64,000 bases of DNA from Aricia agestis (GCF_905147365.1 NC_056428.1:41893001-41957000); one strand, 5' to 3'. Shown: positions 46,980 through 57,960, counted from the stretch's first letter. Program-made: numbers and translations. The notes: generated by a model from the letters alone, not told the origin.

Positions 46980-48063
46980 CTAAGGGCATTTCAAACACGT
47001 ACCGAGTGCATTAGCAATAGAGTGGCATGGAATATAAGTATGGTTTTTGCCTGTACCTATGATGATCCACAACTCATCTAATGCTGGCAACTTTTGCATA
47101 CACGAGACTGCTACGACTACAACGTCTGTATCTACAGTACGAATCATTACTTTTTTATTTCCTCGATTCATAGCGTCAGCAACATGAAGTAACATTCTAG
47201 TGTCGGCCTCTTCATGGTTGCATGGCTCAGTCATACTTCTGTCCCGACTAATCTTATATATTTAAACGAGCAATTCTTGTATATAAAGAGAAATTGGAAT
47301 CTCGGAATCGGCTCCAACGATTTTCATGAAATTTCGTATATAGGGGGTTTCGGGGGCGATAAATCGATCTAGCTAGGAATCATTTTTAGAAAATGTCATT
47401 TTATTCGTGTTTATCGAATACCGAGCAAAGCTCGGTCAAATAGCTAGTATTACTTAAAACTGCACTTTTTTTGGTGACGTTGAACTCTTTATCTTCAGAT
47501 AAATCAATTGAGTGACATCGGATCGAAAGCAGATCAAAATGCTGTTCTTTATTGAATTCCACACGAAGGAAATTTGCCCAACTTTTTGGAACTCTAGTAT
47601 CAAGATCAACTTTAGTCCGTATTCCAGTTCCTCGTTTTTCGCGTGTGGATTTTTTTAAGCTATCAGGCTTGTAGATATCCCAAACTAAGTCCAACCGCGA
47701 AACAATGGCTAACTCACGTTTTATATAATTGACAAAAATTGTGTCGGCATATTCGCAAAAGGTCTGTGCTAACCCTGGGTTCAACATATGAACAACAGCC
47801 GGTCCATCTAAGATTTTCACGGTTACTCTAGGGGCATTAGTCATGCTTTCACTAGGAATATCTGCTTCTTGATATAGGCATCTCAGTAAGTCAGACTTAG
47901 TTCCTGATCTCATCATTTCGGCCACAGCTAAAGCTGGTGGAGTGGGCTGATTTTCATGGCTGAAAAATTGGTCTAGGTCACCACCAGCTCTGTGCTTTGA
48001 AGTAGCAATATATAGTTTGCTGAAAAGATGGCAATCATTTTTTAATGTTGCAATTTTGTGTTT
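46980..48063 (-). pseudogene. HEEADTR-family protein of unknown function, broken by a Helitron
   Basis: Reading from about 48063: a KNDCHLFSKLYIATS block, DQFFSHENQPTPP, GTKSDLLRCL, then LDGPAVVHMLNPG, a VNYIKRELA block, DLVWDIYKPDSLKKSTREK, then RVPKSWANFLRVEFNK to about 47460. After the Helitron at 47252-47447 it resumes with CNHEEADTRMLLHVADA, TVDTDVVVVAV and IIIGTGKNHTYIPCHSIANALG. I know this as a widespread, uncharacterised, multi-copy metazoan family. Its HEEADTR, DTDV and (in full members) TGCDTVS motifs resemble PIN/FEN-like nucleases, which is an inference. This copy stops at ALGTCLKCP, so the TGCD part is missing. No clear ATG was found at the upper end. It is probably a relic or element-borne copy. 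Confidence 0.7.
47252..47447 (+). mobile_element. 196-bp Helitron inserted in the HEEADTR frame
   Basis: It starts TCTTATATATTTAAACGAG after A (47251) and ends with the hairpin CCGAGCAAAGCTCGG, then TCAAATAGCTAG, with CTAG at 47444-47447 before T. Removing 196 bases joins the two host frames in phase (VLSN to SRDRSM). Confidence 0.88.
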
Positions 48064-49291
48064 ATCCTTAGTTTTATTCAGTGTTCAGTTTAAGGTTATT
48101 CAACTCTTGCACCGCTCGCGCCCGCCCGCAACCGCCGCGCCGTGACAGCGAAATATTCTAGCTTCCCGCGCTGCGGTTGTTAATTTTTTTAGCGTCTTTT
48201 TGTAGGAGAAGATATTTAAAAGTGTATATATTTAGAATTTGCATAAAATGCGCTATATTAAAGTATTTTTTGTATGATACTATTAAGCACTATATAAAAG
48301 TAATGAGCTCTTAAAGCAAAAATCTCCAAGTGAGATTTTCAGATTTTTACGGTTTTTTTTGTAAAATTACTATGAAACTTAGTATAATTAATATCAGAAA
48401 CAGATTCTACGTTTTTGGTTTATACGAAAATGATACCAATCTTACCCTAGTAGCCACCAGAACGAGGATAGATTTTTTTAAAGAGCCCGGGTGGCGGCCA
48501 TCTTTGAACCCCCCCTCTCCCCCGCTAGCCGCATGTTTCGTTTTGCCCCCCGGACTGAAAATGCTTAGAATCACTCAAGGAACATATGTGATGAAGCTCA
48601 TAGCTTAATACAATTTTTAAAGGTTCTGTATGGGAGCGATGCATAACTTTCTAGACTATGCGGTCGAATCTGGCATACGAAGTTTTTTTTTATAAGTCTA
48701 ATGATTTTTGCTGGGTCTGACTCGAATCTGCTAAATAATAATAAGAAGGCAGGCCTGAACACTGCGTTACGAGTTACTACATCGCATCGCATTTCTTTGC
48801 GATGTTTTTGCGATTTGCGAGACGCCGCAACGCAGTGTTATGTTGTGGCCTGGCCCAAAGAAGTATCTACTTCTGAAATTTTTATAACAGCGCGGTGGGC
48901 TGAAGAATGTTGCCCACGCCATATCGGCTAAATATGGCAATAAAACGTTCCCATTTTCTCTTTTGCTGTGGTATTTTGTAAGAACGATTTAAAAACATTA
49001 GGCGTGTTTTTTGTGGGGTTTCTGCTCAACCCCATCATAGGTAACTCAACCCTCGGACAGCGGATGTAAACAAAATCACGCCTAACCTCGCCCGCGGCAC
49101 GCCAGGCCGCCACATGTGCCGACCTTAAAAAACACGTGGCCGCGTAGCATTTGGCGGGTTACGGGACCGCGGATTTTTTATAATCTGAATAGTTCTGCTC
49201 CATGACAATCACTTTCTCTGTGGAGTCATCGAAATGCATAGACAAAAATAAAATGGCAGAGAGTCATAACTCATCTATACTATATATACTA
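48064..49291. other. Non-coding, no bounded feature
   Basis: A GC-rich spot with CGCTCGCGCCCGCCCGC lies near 48110-48150. A 92-codon plus frame at 48330-48608 has no motif. Confidence 0.4.
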
Positions 49292-50087
49292 CTAGCTGTT
49301 GCCCGCGACTTCGTCCGCGTGGACTTCAGTTTATAGCGCGCGATATCAACAAAATTGGTGTCAAAAGCTTTTATAAAAAAACCCTGGTACCCCTTAAATC
49401 AATACAGCTGTGCAGTGTAATAAGTACTTCATTTTTTATATTAAACTTTATATTTTATGCCAAATTTTAAAGCTTATTTAGCCCTCCAATTACACAACTT
49501 TACCCATAAACTATTTATCATTGATAGGTTTAGCCCCAATTTCACCAACGTCTGTTAGTGTTAACAGCTTGTTAAAATGTCCTGTCTTCTCTAATTCGAG
49601 CATTAACTTTAACAGTCGTTGGTGAAATTTGGTCTTAAGGTTACGTCACTGCCTGCACAGATAAAGTACTGAGTTATTTAATACCGTAGAATAAATACAA
49701 CAATCGAAAAAAATCGAGACTTAAATGTAAGATGATACCACCTCTTATAGAAAGACTTTTGAGCAAGCGTCAGCGCGATGTAGAAGACGCACGGCGCCAT
49801 CTATTATGAATTGTTGGAACTAACTTAATTTGAACAAATTTACGCATTTTCACCCCCTTACAACCCTTTTTTCCAGTAAAAAAGTAGCCTATGTCCTTTC
49901 TCAGGCTTTAGACTATCTGTATACAAAATTTCATTACAATCGGTTCGGAAGTTTTGGCGTTTGGCGTGAAAGCGAGACTGACAGACAGACAGACAGACAG
50001 AGATACTTTTGGCGTTTGGCGTGAAAGCGAGACTGACAGACAGACAGACAGACAGAGATACTTTCGCATTTATAGTATTAGTATAGA
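49292..50087 (-). mobile_element. Non-autonomous Helitron
   Basis: On the minus strand it starts TCTATACTAATACTATAAATG at 50087 and ends GGGCAACAGCTAG with CTAG at 49292-49295. It contains the MITE at 49533-49634. It also contains a direct duplication of about 54 bp (GGCGTGAAAGCGAGACTGAC, then the ACAG run) near 49955 and 50009. Confidence 0.85.
49533..49634. mobile_element. 102-bp TTA-type MITE
   Basis: CCCCAATTTCACCAACG faces CGTTGGTGAAATTTGG. TTA flanks it at 49530-49532 and 49635-49637. The mate Helitron at 34254 lacks it at the matching place (GATAAGTTTAACTTTTAAGG). Confidence 0.85.
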
Positions 50088-50089
50088 TT

Positions 50090-50322
50090 ATGTGCACACT
50101 GCACAGCTGTTTTTGGGTATTTTGATTAATTAAGGGCCGCGCTACACCGGAATGGCAGTGGCGAGGCGAGCACTTTCAGCGCTGCCATTCCGGTGTAGCG
50201 CGGCCCTAAGAGAGGTACCACTTACCAGGGTTTTAAAAAGTTTTTAAATTTGACACAAATTTTGTTAACACCGCGCGCTATAAACTAAAGTCCACGCAGA
50301 CGAAGTCGCGGGCAACAGCTAG
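50090..50322 (+). mobile_element. Inverted Helitron 3' end
   Basis: It ends GGGCAACAGCTAG with CTAG at 50319-50322. It is the reverse complement of about 49292-49425, including the CACTGCACAGCTGT word. It holds the 68-bp MITE-like hairpin at 50142-50208. Confidence 0.8.
50142..50208. mobile_element. Minimal MITE of the 26.75-kb family
   Basis: GGGCCGCGCTACACCGGAAT and its complement form arms of about 27 bp. The 20-odd-base loop is GGCGAGGCGAGCACTTTC, the internal block of the 274-bp family member. TAA-type flanks. Confidence 0.82.
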
Positions 50323-50689
50323 TTATGAATAAAAACAATATTATATAGTAAAGTAGGTATGATTAGTTCTGTTACAATAATAAAGTAAAAAATAAAACGC
50401 CATCTGTTTTCATATATTAGAATTAAAATGTTGATTGCATTGATATATTTTCTGGATGGAATATAGGCCAACACGGTACACTCGAACTCCTTAGAAATGC
50501 AGTAGGAGTTCTATAAGATAAGATAGATTGATTATTATTATACCAAGTGATAATATTATTAAACATAATATTCTAACGTATTAAAAACTATAAACAAAAA
50601 CATAATAACTAATAAGTATGATTAGTTCTATGTTACAATGAAGTAAAAAATAAAACGCCATCTGTTGAATCGTATTAGAACTAAAATGT

Positions 50690-50865
50690 TCATTGCATCG
50701 ATATATTTCTGGATTTTTTATAATGTTATACATAAAATATATTTAAGATTTTTGAAATATTATTTTAATACACATCCAAGACCCAGGAACATTGAAAACT
50801 TTTTGTTCCGCCTGCGGGAATCGAACCCGACCCCCGGGATGAGCGCTGGCCACGCGCAATGCGAA
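50690..50865 (-). mobile_element. Partial tRNA-derived SINE
   Basis: On the minus strand a B-box (GGTTCGATTCCCGC) is followed by GGCGGAACAAAAAGTTTTC and a TGTGTATTAAAA body, as in the SINE at 17137. The A-box part is changed and the tail is lost. Confidence 0.75.
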
Positions 50866-50869
50866 TTAA

Positions 50870-51060
50870 TTTTCATCGATATTTTCATGGAAATAAGATA
50901 TTTTCCCACATCAAAATGTAGCCTATGTCCTTTCTCAGACTCTAGAATAACTGTGTACAAAATTTCATTGCAATCGGTTCAGTAGTTTTGGCGTGAAAGC
51001 GAGACAGACAGACAGACAGACAGACAGAGATACTTTCGCATTTATAATATTAGTATAGAT
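50870..51060 (-). mobile_element. Helitron 5' end fragment
   Basis: CAATCGGTTCAGTAGTTTTG, then a GACAGACAGAC run and TTATAATATTAGTATAGA, match the other Helitron 5' ends. Confidence 0.75.
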
Positions 51061-51471
51061 AGATATATTACTATAATATTATAAAGCGGAAGAGTTTGTT
51101 AGTTTGTTTGAACGCGCTAATCTCAGGAACTACTGGTCTGATTTGAAAAATGCTTTCAGTTATAGATAGTCTATTTATCGAGAAAGGCTATAGGCTATAT
51201 TTTATCACGCTAAGACTAATAAAAGCGAAGAAATAGAGGAAAATGTGAAAAAAAACGGGGGGAAATTATTTGAAAGGGCTTATTTGAACGCGCTAATCTC
51301 AGGAACTACTGGTCAGATTTGAAAAATTCTTTCAGTCTTAGATAGCCCAGTCATTGACAAAGGCTATAGGCTATATTTTGTTACGCTAAATAAAAACAGG
51401 GAAAAATATTTGAAAGGGCTTAATTGAACGCGCTCATCTCAGGAACTACTTGTCCGATTTGAAAAAAAAAA

Positions 51472-53093
51472 CCGGCCAAGTGCGAGTCGGACTCGCGCAC
51501 CGAGGGTTCCGTACAAACCTGCAAGGTTTACAAAGTTCGTTCATTACGACAATCGAGTCATAACTATGGTATTTTTATTGCAAAATGAAATTCATAACAT
51601 TACAATGGGGAAAGATGGAGGAGCATAAATTTAAGACAAAGATCTCTTTATCGTTTAAGTAATCCTTTATTTTATATTAACACATATCATTTATCTATAA
51701 TATAACTGAAACACTTATACTAGCCTTGCAGCAGACTTGCGAAAGTTCTTTTATTAAAGTTATTTATTTACTAAGTTTTTTAGTCACTATTTAGAAATCT
51801 GGTTCAAAAATATTAATTAAGTATTAAATTTGAACCAGACCTGTAAATGGTGACTGAAAAAGTTATGAATAGTACCACATTGAACATTGAAGTTCGAAAA
51901 AACGTTATCAATAGTTGTACAACTTCGTGTAGTGCTACTGTTTATTAACGGAAACATGTTTATGGATGAAAAATATGTGGAAATTCCATTTTGGGGATTC
52001 ATTCTAAAATCTATATTGAATAGTATAATAACTCGCGGTCATTGCTGTAACTACAATTATGTTTACAATCACAATTTTTTTGGTGGTATAACTACTTAAA
52101 ATTTTAAGCTTTTCGGAATTTTTCTGTTACCTGTGCTGTAAGCTATTGCTTCTTACCAAATTTCGAGATTCTATGTCAACGGGAAGTGGTCTTTAGGTTT
52201 TAATTCCCTTGCGTGTAGTTGCGAGTTTCAAAATATGCGGTATCAATGGTTGTACTTTTGCGTTTTGCGTTTTTGCGTTGACTTAGAATTTTTTTTTTTT
52301 CACGGGTTAAAGGCAATTAGATCTAAGTATTTGATATGAATTTCAACTTGATAGCTCTACGCGTTCATGAGGAAAAAAGTAATAAGTTTATATTTATTAA
52401 AAAATATATATTTTGTAATGTAACTAAAAATTTAAGGTTTTCGGAATTTTTCCTTTATGTGTGCTATAAAACGTTGCTTCATGCCAAATTTCAAGATTCT
52501 AGGTCGACTGGAAGTACCCTTTAGGTTTTGATTCCCTTGCGAGTACTTGCGAGTTTCAAAATATGCAGCTTAAATTGCTGTTTCTTTTGATTGCGTTGAC
52601 ATAGAAGTTTGATTTTGTTACAGCTTAAAGGTATTATAGACTTGAGTATTTGGTATGAATTTCAATTTAATACCTCTACGCGTTTATGAGGAAATGGGTA
52701 GTAAGTTTAAAATTATTAAAAAAAAATATATTATGTGATGTAACTAAAAATTTATGGTTTTCGTAATTTTTCCTTTATCTATGCTATAAGACGTTGCTTC
52801 GTACCAAATTTCAAGATTCTGAGTTCACGGGAAGCACCCTGTAGGTTTTGATTCCCTTGCAAGTGTCGAAAATTTGCGGCATAAACGGCTGTATCTTTTG
52901 ATTGCGTTGGCTTAGAAGTTTGATTTTTTCACAGCTTCAAGGGACAGTAGACTTGAGTAATTGATATAAATTTCAGCTTCATACCTCCACGCGTTCCTGA
53001 GAAAAAGGGTCTTGACAGACGGACGGACGGACAGACGGACAACAAAGTGATCCTATAAGGGTTCCGTTTTTTCCTTTTGAGGTACGGAACCCT
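51472..53093 (+). mobile_element. Family X repeat, most complete copy, three 320-bp units
   Basis: It runs from ACCGGCCAAGTGCGAGTCGG to GAGGTACGGAACCCTAA. Inside, three direct units of about 320 bp start near 52113, 52436 and 52756. Each carries TTTTCGGAATTTTTC (diverged in one), ACCAAATTTC(A/G)AGATTCT and TTTGATTCCCTTGC. A CGGACGGACGGACAG run precedes the terminal GGTTCCGT words. No long frame crosses it. I know this sequence type as common in Lepidoptera but cannot assign its class. Confidence 0.7.
51817..52002 (-). mobile_element. Possible LINE endonuclease scrap
   Basis: The minus translation holds a TTIDNVFSNFN block followed by FFSHHLQVW. This resembles the TxIDxIF and SDH motifs near the end of LINE endonuclease domains. 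It is short and uncertain. Confidence 0.45.
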
Positions 53094-53509
53094 AATTATT
53101 TCAGTGTTAGATGGGCTATCTAACACTGAAATAATTTTTCAAATCGAATTTAGGCTATATCTTATCACGCTATGACTAATAGGAGCGAAGAAATAGAGGA
53201 AAATGTGGAAAGAACGGGGGAAATTATTTGAAAGGGCTTATCTCACGAAGCAATTTTTCTGTTATTTGGCACAGGTAAGAAGTAAACTACGTGAAGGATC
53301 ATAGGCTATTTTATGTGGACTAATTCGTCTGTGAAATAATGCGCGGAACGTTATATTAAGCGTGGTCACGATATCACGCGTAAACGGCTGGACTCATTTT
53401 GCTGAAATTTGGTATAAAGATACTTTGAGTCCCGAAAAAGAACATAGGATACATTTTGTCCCGAAAAAATGTTACGGTTACTGCACAATACGGGCGATAT
53501 ATAGCTTTG

Positions 53510-53531
53510 ATAAGGGGGGGGGGGGGGGGGT
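53510..53531. repeat. Poly-G tract
   Basis: A run of about 18 G residues, next to GGCCAAGTGCGAGTTGG (a family X end scrap at about 53548-53590). Confidence 0.8.
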
Positions 53532-55015
53532 CCCTAACGTAAAAAAGCGGCCAAGTGCGAGTTGGAATCGCCCATGAAGGGTTCCGCAGCAGCAAATAGG
53601 CAACGTGTTTAGGAAATCAAAAATATTTTTTTTATACATGTACCGCACCAATTTTAATCGGCGAGGTACATATATTATTGTCGAAATTGGACAAGTAAGC
53701 TGTAAGATGGATAGTAATGGGGGGGTCCGGAGCCCCAGGACACCCCCCTTATATACGCCCATGCTGCACAATATACTTTTATGATTCTTTCTGAATCTTT
53801 CTTACAGAATAGTGATCGTTTTTGTTACTTTTAATAATCTCGTAAGGTCCTAAGTATTTGGGTAATAGTTTACTTCCTTGTGCAAATTGGGTTCTCTTTA
53901 TCGCGACTAAATCGCCTGGTTTATAAACATTGGCTTCTTTTCGCTTCTTATTAAATGATTTCACATTATCTTCCTGCATCTTTCTTATAGATTCTTTAGC
54001 TCTCTGCCTGAGTACTTGTCTTTTGTCGTTAAAAATTTCTATCTCTTCTTCATCTATCAACTTTTGGAGTTCTATATCTTTATCCTTCATTTTGGTACCA
54101 AAAATTAACTCAAACATCGTCGTTTTAATAGCTCTTTGGTATGTTCTATTTAGACATCTTTGAACATTAGAGCCATGGCGATACCATTTGTTAGGGTCAT
54201 CAGCACTTAGTTTGCTTAATACAGCTATTATGATTTGGTGTATGAGCTCTACTTGTCTATTGCCTCTTGGCTGTCCGGTAGCTATCGTATAAAGTGCAAT
54301 ATTCTCATTTCTGCAATACTCTTGGAAATCTTTAGATGTAAAGGCAGCGTTTTGATCCGTGATAATTCTTTCAGGTGCGCCAAACGTTTGTTGTTGCAGT
54401 CTTAGCTTTTCTAGGGTCTCCTCTGTAGTTAAGGTCTTGACAGGGTAAATCCTACGAACTTAGTGTACGCGTCGACGACTGTTAGGATGCATTTATAATT
54501 TTTCGGTGTTGACGTCATCGGACCCAAGAGATCAATGTGATATGTCGATAGCGGGACGTCACCTTTGTCGATTGGGTGTAAATATCCTTCCTTTTATTTG
54601 CTTTGTGGGATAGAAGAATACATTCTACGCAATTGTCTATTGCCTTCTTAATCTTTGCTGTCAAATTTTCAATAAAATGTTCTCTCTTAATCAATTCTTC
54701 CGTCTTAACAACTCCGAAATGTCCCCTTTCATGGTTTTTTCTTATTATTTCATACTGCATTTTGTAACATGTAATCTTGATAGTTCTGAGTTTCAAAAAT
54801 ATTTTTTGTTAGTCTTATGTGGTCGTCTTCATTCTGTGCTTTTCTAATACGAGCTGATGTTTCTGTGAGTATTAGACAAACAGGGTTTCTGCTCAGGGTA
54901 TCGGCATGTTTTATTCTAGTTCCTGCTCGGTGTTCAATTTTGTAATCATATTCTTCTAGGAGCAGTGCCCAGCGAGCTACTCTTGGAGGTAAGTCTTTTT
55001 TTTGCAGCGTCATAT

Positions 55016-55598
55016 ATTTTTTTAATTAAATAAGGGGGCAAACGAGCAAACGGGTCACCTGATGGTAAGCAACTACCGTCGCTCATGGACACTCGCAACA
55101 TCAGAAGAGCTGCAGATGCGTTGCCGGCCTTTTAAGAGGGAATACGCTCTTTTCTTGAAGGTTTGTAGGTCGTATAGGTCCGGAAATACTGCTGGTGACA
55201 GTTCGTTCCAGAGTTTTACAGTGCGCGGCAGAAAGTTACGCGAAAAACGCACTGTGGAAGACTGCCACTCATCAAAGTGATGAGGATGGTATGTTTTTCG
55301 CGTGGGACGATAGCGAAAAGTTGTAGGTGGTATGATTCCGTACAATTCCTCAGAGCACTCCCCGTGACACAACCGATAGAGGATGCAGAGTGAAGCTACA
55401 TCTCGGCGTAATTCTAAGGGGTCCAAGCTGTTTGAAACACTATGGCAGTCAACAATTCGAGCAGCCCTTCGTTGGATACGATTCAGAGGGAGCAGTTGGT
55501 ATTTTGGCGCCCCTGCCCAGAGATGAGAACAATATTCCATATGAGGCCGAACCTGCGCCTTGTAGAGTTGTAGGCATTGTTCCGGACTGAAGTACATA
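55016..55598 (-). mobile_element. 5'-truncated LINE inserted in Gypsy RNase H
   Basis: The protein contains CLQLYKAQVRPHMEYCSHLW, RIQRRAARIVD, LGRRDVA-type LELRRDVASLCILYR, and FLPRTVKLWNELSP, ending near SSSDVASVHERR (about 55073-55590). This is the extreme C-terminus of a LINE reverse transcriptase. The first residues of the open frame come from Gypsy sequence. The tail is T-rich at 55016-55024. GTCATAT flanks it at 55009-55015 and 55599-55605. It is the parent family of the tails at 2704 and 11866. Confidence 0.88.
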
Positions 55599-55705
55599 GT
55601 CATATTCAAGGCAAAACAATCTGTTATTATTTTAAATTTTATCCCTAACAGGTAGACTCGAAACTTCTTTATAGCAGCAACAATGGCAAGAATTTCTAGA
55701 TAATA

Positions 55706-56989
55706 CGAGGGCTGCCTTTTAAGTTTTGTCGTTTGGAATAAATACAGGCAATTTAATAGATTATCACCATTTATTGTTTTTTTAAGAATTCTTCGCGATA
55801 TTTAAAATGATTTTGCATGCGATTAAACCAGTTTTTAAAATATTTATTCCAGTCCGAAGTTGGGTAGTCAAAGTGGCCGATTTTTACGCGTAAACAGCTT
55901 CTTCAGGTGAGCTTAAGCGTTGGCCACAAAGACTTTGCTTAATTTTGTGGAACTTATTAAAATACTTAGGGCTCAAGCCAGGGCTGTAAGGCAGATGATC
56001 TAAAATTTCAACGTTTTGGGTTCACAAAAACATCTTTGTTTTACCGGCGATGTGCGAACATGCGTTGTCATGGCCAGGAACATACGACGTCTTGAATCGT
56101 TTTTTCGAAATTCGGTGATGACTTGTGGCAAACAAGCTGTGGTATACTAGTCAGCGGTAACCGTTTTGCAATCTTTGGGTACAATAGTGGCGATGTGACC
56201 ACCCTTTGTCACAGTGGAGGCAAACATTTTTTTAAAGTGCTCTCTGAATCCATGACTGATCGATTTTGGCTCCTTTTAGAAGACCCAGACAGTTGACTGC
56301 TGCTTAGAATTTGGATCATTAAGCATATATCCAAAACTCGTCACCATTGAGCAAATTATAAACGTGCTTTGACTCTCCTCGATTGAATCGCTGCAGAGTT
56401 TTGCGACAAAAACTAACACGTGCTGTTTTTGGTCGACGCTAAGCAAACAAGGTATCTTACGAGAAATCACCATTTTTACTCCAAGTTTTTCGTGGAAGAT
56501 TTTTTGAACAGTGGTCCCTGAAATGCCCATGGATGCCTCTATTTCGCGATATATCACAGACGGTCTTCGAAGATTAGCTGCTGCACGGCTTCAATATTCT
56601 CTTGCGTTACGACGGTTTTTGGACGACCATCACGTGGCTGGTCACTGAGGCTAGGGTGTCCACTTTAAACTTCTAAATACCAGCGTTCTATAATTCTAAG
56701 ACATGGTCCTGCATCACTAAATACAGAAGTGATCTCCTCAAAACGCCGAAGTCGCGTTAATCAACTTCGTTAGTTGTAAAAAATTATCGCACGGAAATTT
56801 TCTTTAACATTTCCATTTTTACAACCGACTTGTCACTTTTGAATAGACGATACAATAAGACTATTCGACCAATCTGAATAATTTCTTTTGTTTTTGAAAT
56901 CCAAATACAAGGAGATTAAAATCTCATATGGCTTTTTTTCAATGATCGCGGGAAGTTTACAAACGACAGAACTTAAAAGGCAGCCCTCG
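55706..56989 (-). mobile_element. Mariner element, full length but inactive
   Basis: Inverted ends of about 30 bp (CGAGGGCTGCCTTTTAAGTT and its complement, one mismatch seen) are flanked by TA at 55704-55705 and 56990-56991. The length of 1284 bp is normal for mariner. The minus frame at 56276-56557 has YREIEASMGISGTTVQKIFHE (helix-turn-helix region) and the KQQSTVWVF block. Further blocks (GHVATIVPK and LPYSPGLSPK-like) can be read below 56270, but stops and shifts break the transposase. The catalytic D,D34D set is not intact. Confidence 0.9.
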
Positions 56990-57629
56990 TAGCTATGGTA
57001 TTTTCTTTCTGCAGGTGTAGTTTTTCTACTCATATAGTATATAGGGTAAAATTGACCATCTTTGGGACTTTTTTGTAAAAGAACAGCTCCATAACCATCC
57101 GCACTTGCGTCAGTGTGAAGTTCAGTTTCATAATTGGGGTTGTACATTCAGAGAACAGGTGAACTACACAATATTATCTTTTTTAACTCTATAAAAGCTT
57201 TCTCAAATCTGTCAACAAAAATAAACGTAGCATCTTTCTTTAACAAGTCTGTCATGGGTTTTGCAATTAGAGAATAGTTTCGAATAAATTTTCTGAAAAA
57301 GCCAGTCAGGCCAAGGAATGATTGTACAGCTTTCACATTATTCGGCTTCTTGAAATTTTCTACAGCTTTGATTTTGTCGTGAGATGGCCTTACTTCGTTG
57401 TCACAAATTATGTACCCCAAATATTGAATCTCTTTCTTTAAGAAATTCTTTCTTTTTTTCCAATTTATCTCTAGGCTCTAATTCTAGCGGTACGCAAAAA
57501 GAGGTCACAAAAAATGTTTGTTTACGGATGAGATTTTTTTTACAATTAAGCAACATTTTAACAAACAAAATGGTTTTATTTATGCTTGAAGTTCTAAGGT
57601 TCAACATCAATTCAATAATCAAGAATGGT

Positions 57630-57960
57630 TGGTCTTGGTTGGAAACGAATGTTTCGGACTTTATCAGAGCTGAAGACTGGTCGTCGTCGACTAGTCCCGA
57701 TCTTAATCCACCGGATTATGATTTTTGGTCGGTTTTAGAGAGTATGATGAGTATGGCTTGCTGTAAATACCGTGATAATTTGGAGTCACTAAAACAATCC
57801 ATTCGACTGGCAGTGAAGAATTTTCCCATGGAAAGAGTCCGTGTTTCTAATGATAACTGGCCACAATGTTTAAAGGACGTTATTGTAGCCAATGAAGGCC
57901 AATTTAAATAAGTTTTTAATATTTTAAATTGTTTTATACTTATGTATCAAAAAAATGTTT
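57630..57960 (+). mobile_element. Tc1/mariner-type transposase C-terminal fragment
   Basis: The plus frame gives VSDFIRAEDW, SPDLNPPDYDFWSVLE (including the third acidic catalytic position of the family), then LESLKQSIRLAVKNFP and WPQCLKDVIVANEGQF, ending at 57909. It is distinct from the mariner at 55706. The upstream part of the open frame from 57384 is antisense Gypsy and not part of it. Confidence 0.8.

Larger units (their letters stand above)
51064..53330 (+). mobile_element. Helitron remnant interrupted by family X repeat
   Basis: It begins near ACTATAATATTATAAAGCGG and has the 175-bp Helitron unit twice or more (AATCTCAGGAACTACTGG, then GGAAATTATTTGAAAGGGC). It resumes after the insertion with TTATTTCAGTGTTAGATGG and the CACGTAGTT-type right part. 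No CTAG end was placed. Confidence 0.65.
53779..57480 (-). mobile_element. Gypsy LTR retrotransposon pol, split by LINE and mariner
   Basis: From the high end down: an EIQYLGYIICDNEVRPS block and SFLGLTGFFRKFIRNYS (reverse-transcriptase thumb, about 57150-57430). Then ELHTDASADGYGAVLLQ and RKYHSYE (RNase H start, about 57000-57120). After the mariner come EILAIVAAIKKFRVYL and TDCFAL. After the LINE come LPPRVARWALLLEEYDYKIEH and HADTLSRN. The HFGVVKTEELI zinc-binding region near 54700 follows. The integrase core has VDAYTKF and ITDQNAAF (two catalytic Asp). The C-terminal GDLVAIKRTQF and GPYEIIK lie near 53800-53900. The expected catalytic Glu region reads RGNRQVEL. Frameshifts occur near 54790 and 54470. 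No gag, protease or LTR was recognised. Confidence 0.85.

Noticed and set aside
57384..57620. N-terminal half of the 175-codon plus frame
   Set aside because: This part is antisense to Gypsy or unassigned. Only the region from about 57630 matches transposase.
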